Shown here in pieces: positions 63,233 to 64,000 of a stretch of DNA of 64,000 nucleotides; the first letter of the stretch is position 1; every line of letters starts with the position of its first letter. The translations under genes were made by a program, and so were the position numbers. Where the stretch lies: contig NZ_LAVA02000023.1 of the NCBI RefSeq assembly GCF_000974985.2, forward strand, positions 1 through 64,000, given 5' to 3'. The notes beneath the pieces were generated by a model. That model saw only the letters and a program-made list of their open reading frames with translations, searched no databases and was not told the origin of the DNA. Source of the stretch: Streptomyces mangrovisoli (lineage in GTDB: Bacteria; Actinomycetota; Actinomycetes; Streptomycetales; Streptomycetaceae).

Positions 63233-64000
63233 TCAGGGCAGCCGGCGGAAGCGGGAACGGGAGCCGACGGCGGTCGCCCCGTTGACGCCGGCCACCCCCG
63301 CGGCGACGGGCTCCCGCAGCTCCTCCCCGGCCCCTGAGGGCTCAGCGGACTCCGACGGCCGCGCGGACTCCGCGAGGGCCGCGGAACCGAGCCCGGCGTC
63401 CCCCGCGAGGGCCGCCGCCCGCCGGCGGCGGTAGCGCGGCGGCACGAGGTGCTCGGCCCAGCGCGGGGCACTCGGCGTGAACCGCGGCAGCAGGAGCAGC
63501 CCGAGCCCGATGGCGCTGAGGAAGACCACGCCGAGCACGATCCACATCGACGCCGAGTTCACCGAGTAGGCGAGCGCGCCGAAGGCGATCAGCGCCGACC
63601 AGAAGTACATGATCAGCACGGCCCTGCTGTGCGAGTGGCCGATCTCCAGCAGCCGGTGGTGCAGATGGCCCCGGTCGGCGGCGAACGGCGACTGGCCGCG
63701 CCAGGTGCGGCGCACGATGGCCAGCACCAGGTCGGCGGTGGGCACCGCGATGATGGTCAGCGGCAGCAGCAGCGGGATGTAGACGGGCACCGTCTGGTGC
63801 ACGGCCGCCTTCTCCGAACCGGCGAACAGCTTGAGCGCGTCCGGGTCGACCTGGCCGGTGACGGAGATCGCGCCGGCGGCCAGCACCAGCCCGATCAGCA
63901 TCGAGCCCGAGTCGCCCATGAAGATCCGCGCCGGGTGCATGTTGTGCGGCAGGAAGCCCAGGCACATGCCCATCAGGATGGCCGCGAAGAGCGTGGCGGG
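63233..64000 (-). CDS. WecA/MraY-family undecaprenyl-phosphate sugar-1-P transferase (5' end beyond window)
   Basis: At least 255 residues; the frame runs off the right edge, so the N-terminus is missing. Integral membrane glycosyl-1-phosphate transferase that starts wall-polymer synthesis on undecaprenyl phosphate. Signature HNMHPARIFMGDSGSMLIGLVLAAG near the edge and RTWRGQSPFAADRGHLHHRLLEIGHS (HHR loop), with about five more helices. The C-terminal 60 residues are a Pro/Ala/Glu-rich cytoplasmic tail. In Streptomyces this gene sits next to atpI. WecA-type by motif; the sugar is not determined. Confidence 0.9.
   Translation of the reverse strand, partial: PATLFAAILMGMCLGFLPHNMHPARIFMGDSGSMLIGLVLAAGAISVTGQVDPDALKLFAGSEKAAVHQTVPVYIPLLLPLTIIAVPTADLVLAIVRRTWRGQSPFAADRGHLHHRLLEIGHSHSRAVLIMYFWSALIAFGALAYSVNSASMWIVLGVVFLSAIGLGLLLLPRFTPSAPRWAEHLVPPRYRRRRAAALAGDAGLGSAALAESARPSESAEPSGAGEELREPVAAGVAGVNGATAVGSRSRFRRLP

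Overview
This is 64 kb of high-GC actinobacterial chromosome, almost certainly from a Streptomyces. Gene content and order match what I remember of the S. coelicolor core region around SCO5365-SCO5429, read in the opposite direction. Diagnostic neighbours are Scy and FilP (hyphal tip cytoskeleton), AbsC, NucS/EndoMS, IcmA, the chitinase with its DasR-type direct repeats, and the complete atpIBEFHAGDC operon. I see no rRNA, tRNA, CRISPR array, prophage, insertion sequence or biosynthetic cluster. Locus correspondences are from memory, not from a search.

Layout. 0-4.8 kb: a C4-dicarboxylate transporter (dctA) divergent from a CitA/DcuS-type two-component pair, with a four-copy 22-bp phased repeat between them. 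5.2-12.4 kb: central carbon genes, a HTH protein, pfkA, then pta-ackA and pyk, closed by a strong terminator. 12.4-15.1 kb: a three-gene cluster of secreted and membrane proteins (DUF6230, DUF6114 and a Ser/Asp-rich linker protein). 15.8-28.2 kb: a YbbN-like thioredoxin, TetR, icmA, DUF3817, MarR, MFS and ArsR-type genes, a TetR gene with a frameshifted SRPBCC partner, absC, three tandem AIM24 genes, and a second DUF3817 gene with a thiamine-binding-family gene. 28.3-31.1 kb: meaB, a thiolase and methylmalonyl-CoA epimerase, which with icmA support branched-chain, propionate and butyrate acyl-CoA metabolism.

31.3-36.4 kb: scy and filP. 36.8-40.8 kb: two tandem ABC exporter pairs that look like a duplication. 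40.9-49.5 kb: a Cys/His protein, a flavin-dependent oxidoreductase, a conserved small gene divergent from nucS, a membrane-anchored NTPase-like protein with an altered Walker A, a STAS protein, 3-hydroxyacyl-CoA dehydrogenase, PduO-type cobalamin adenosyltransferase, a lipoprotein and a secreted helical protein. 50-54.2 kb: an OmpR-type two-component system divergent from a GH18 chitinase. 54.5-64 kb: a DUF2550 gene, the ATP synthase operon with a Rex-like operator upstream of atpI, and a WecA-family transferase cut by the window edge.

The non-coding DNA is unusually informative. About a dozen copies of a 20-22 bp palindromic element lie between genes, mostly at 3' ends. Other structures are a run of stem-loops before the thioredoxin gene, several perfect operators, and -10-like hexamers placed 6-8 nt before start codons, suggesting leaderless mRNAs. 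I found no clearly unknown multi-gene defence or biosynthetic system. The best leads are the DUF6230/DUF6114 cluster, the AIM24 triplet, the Arg-Walker-A membrane NTPase and the regulatory palindromes.
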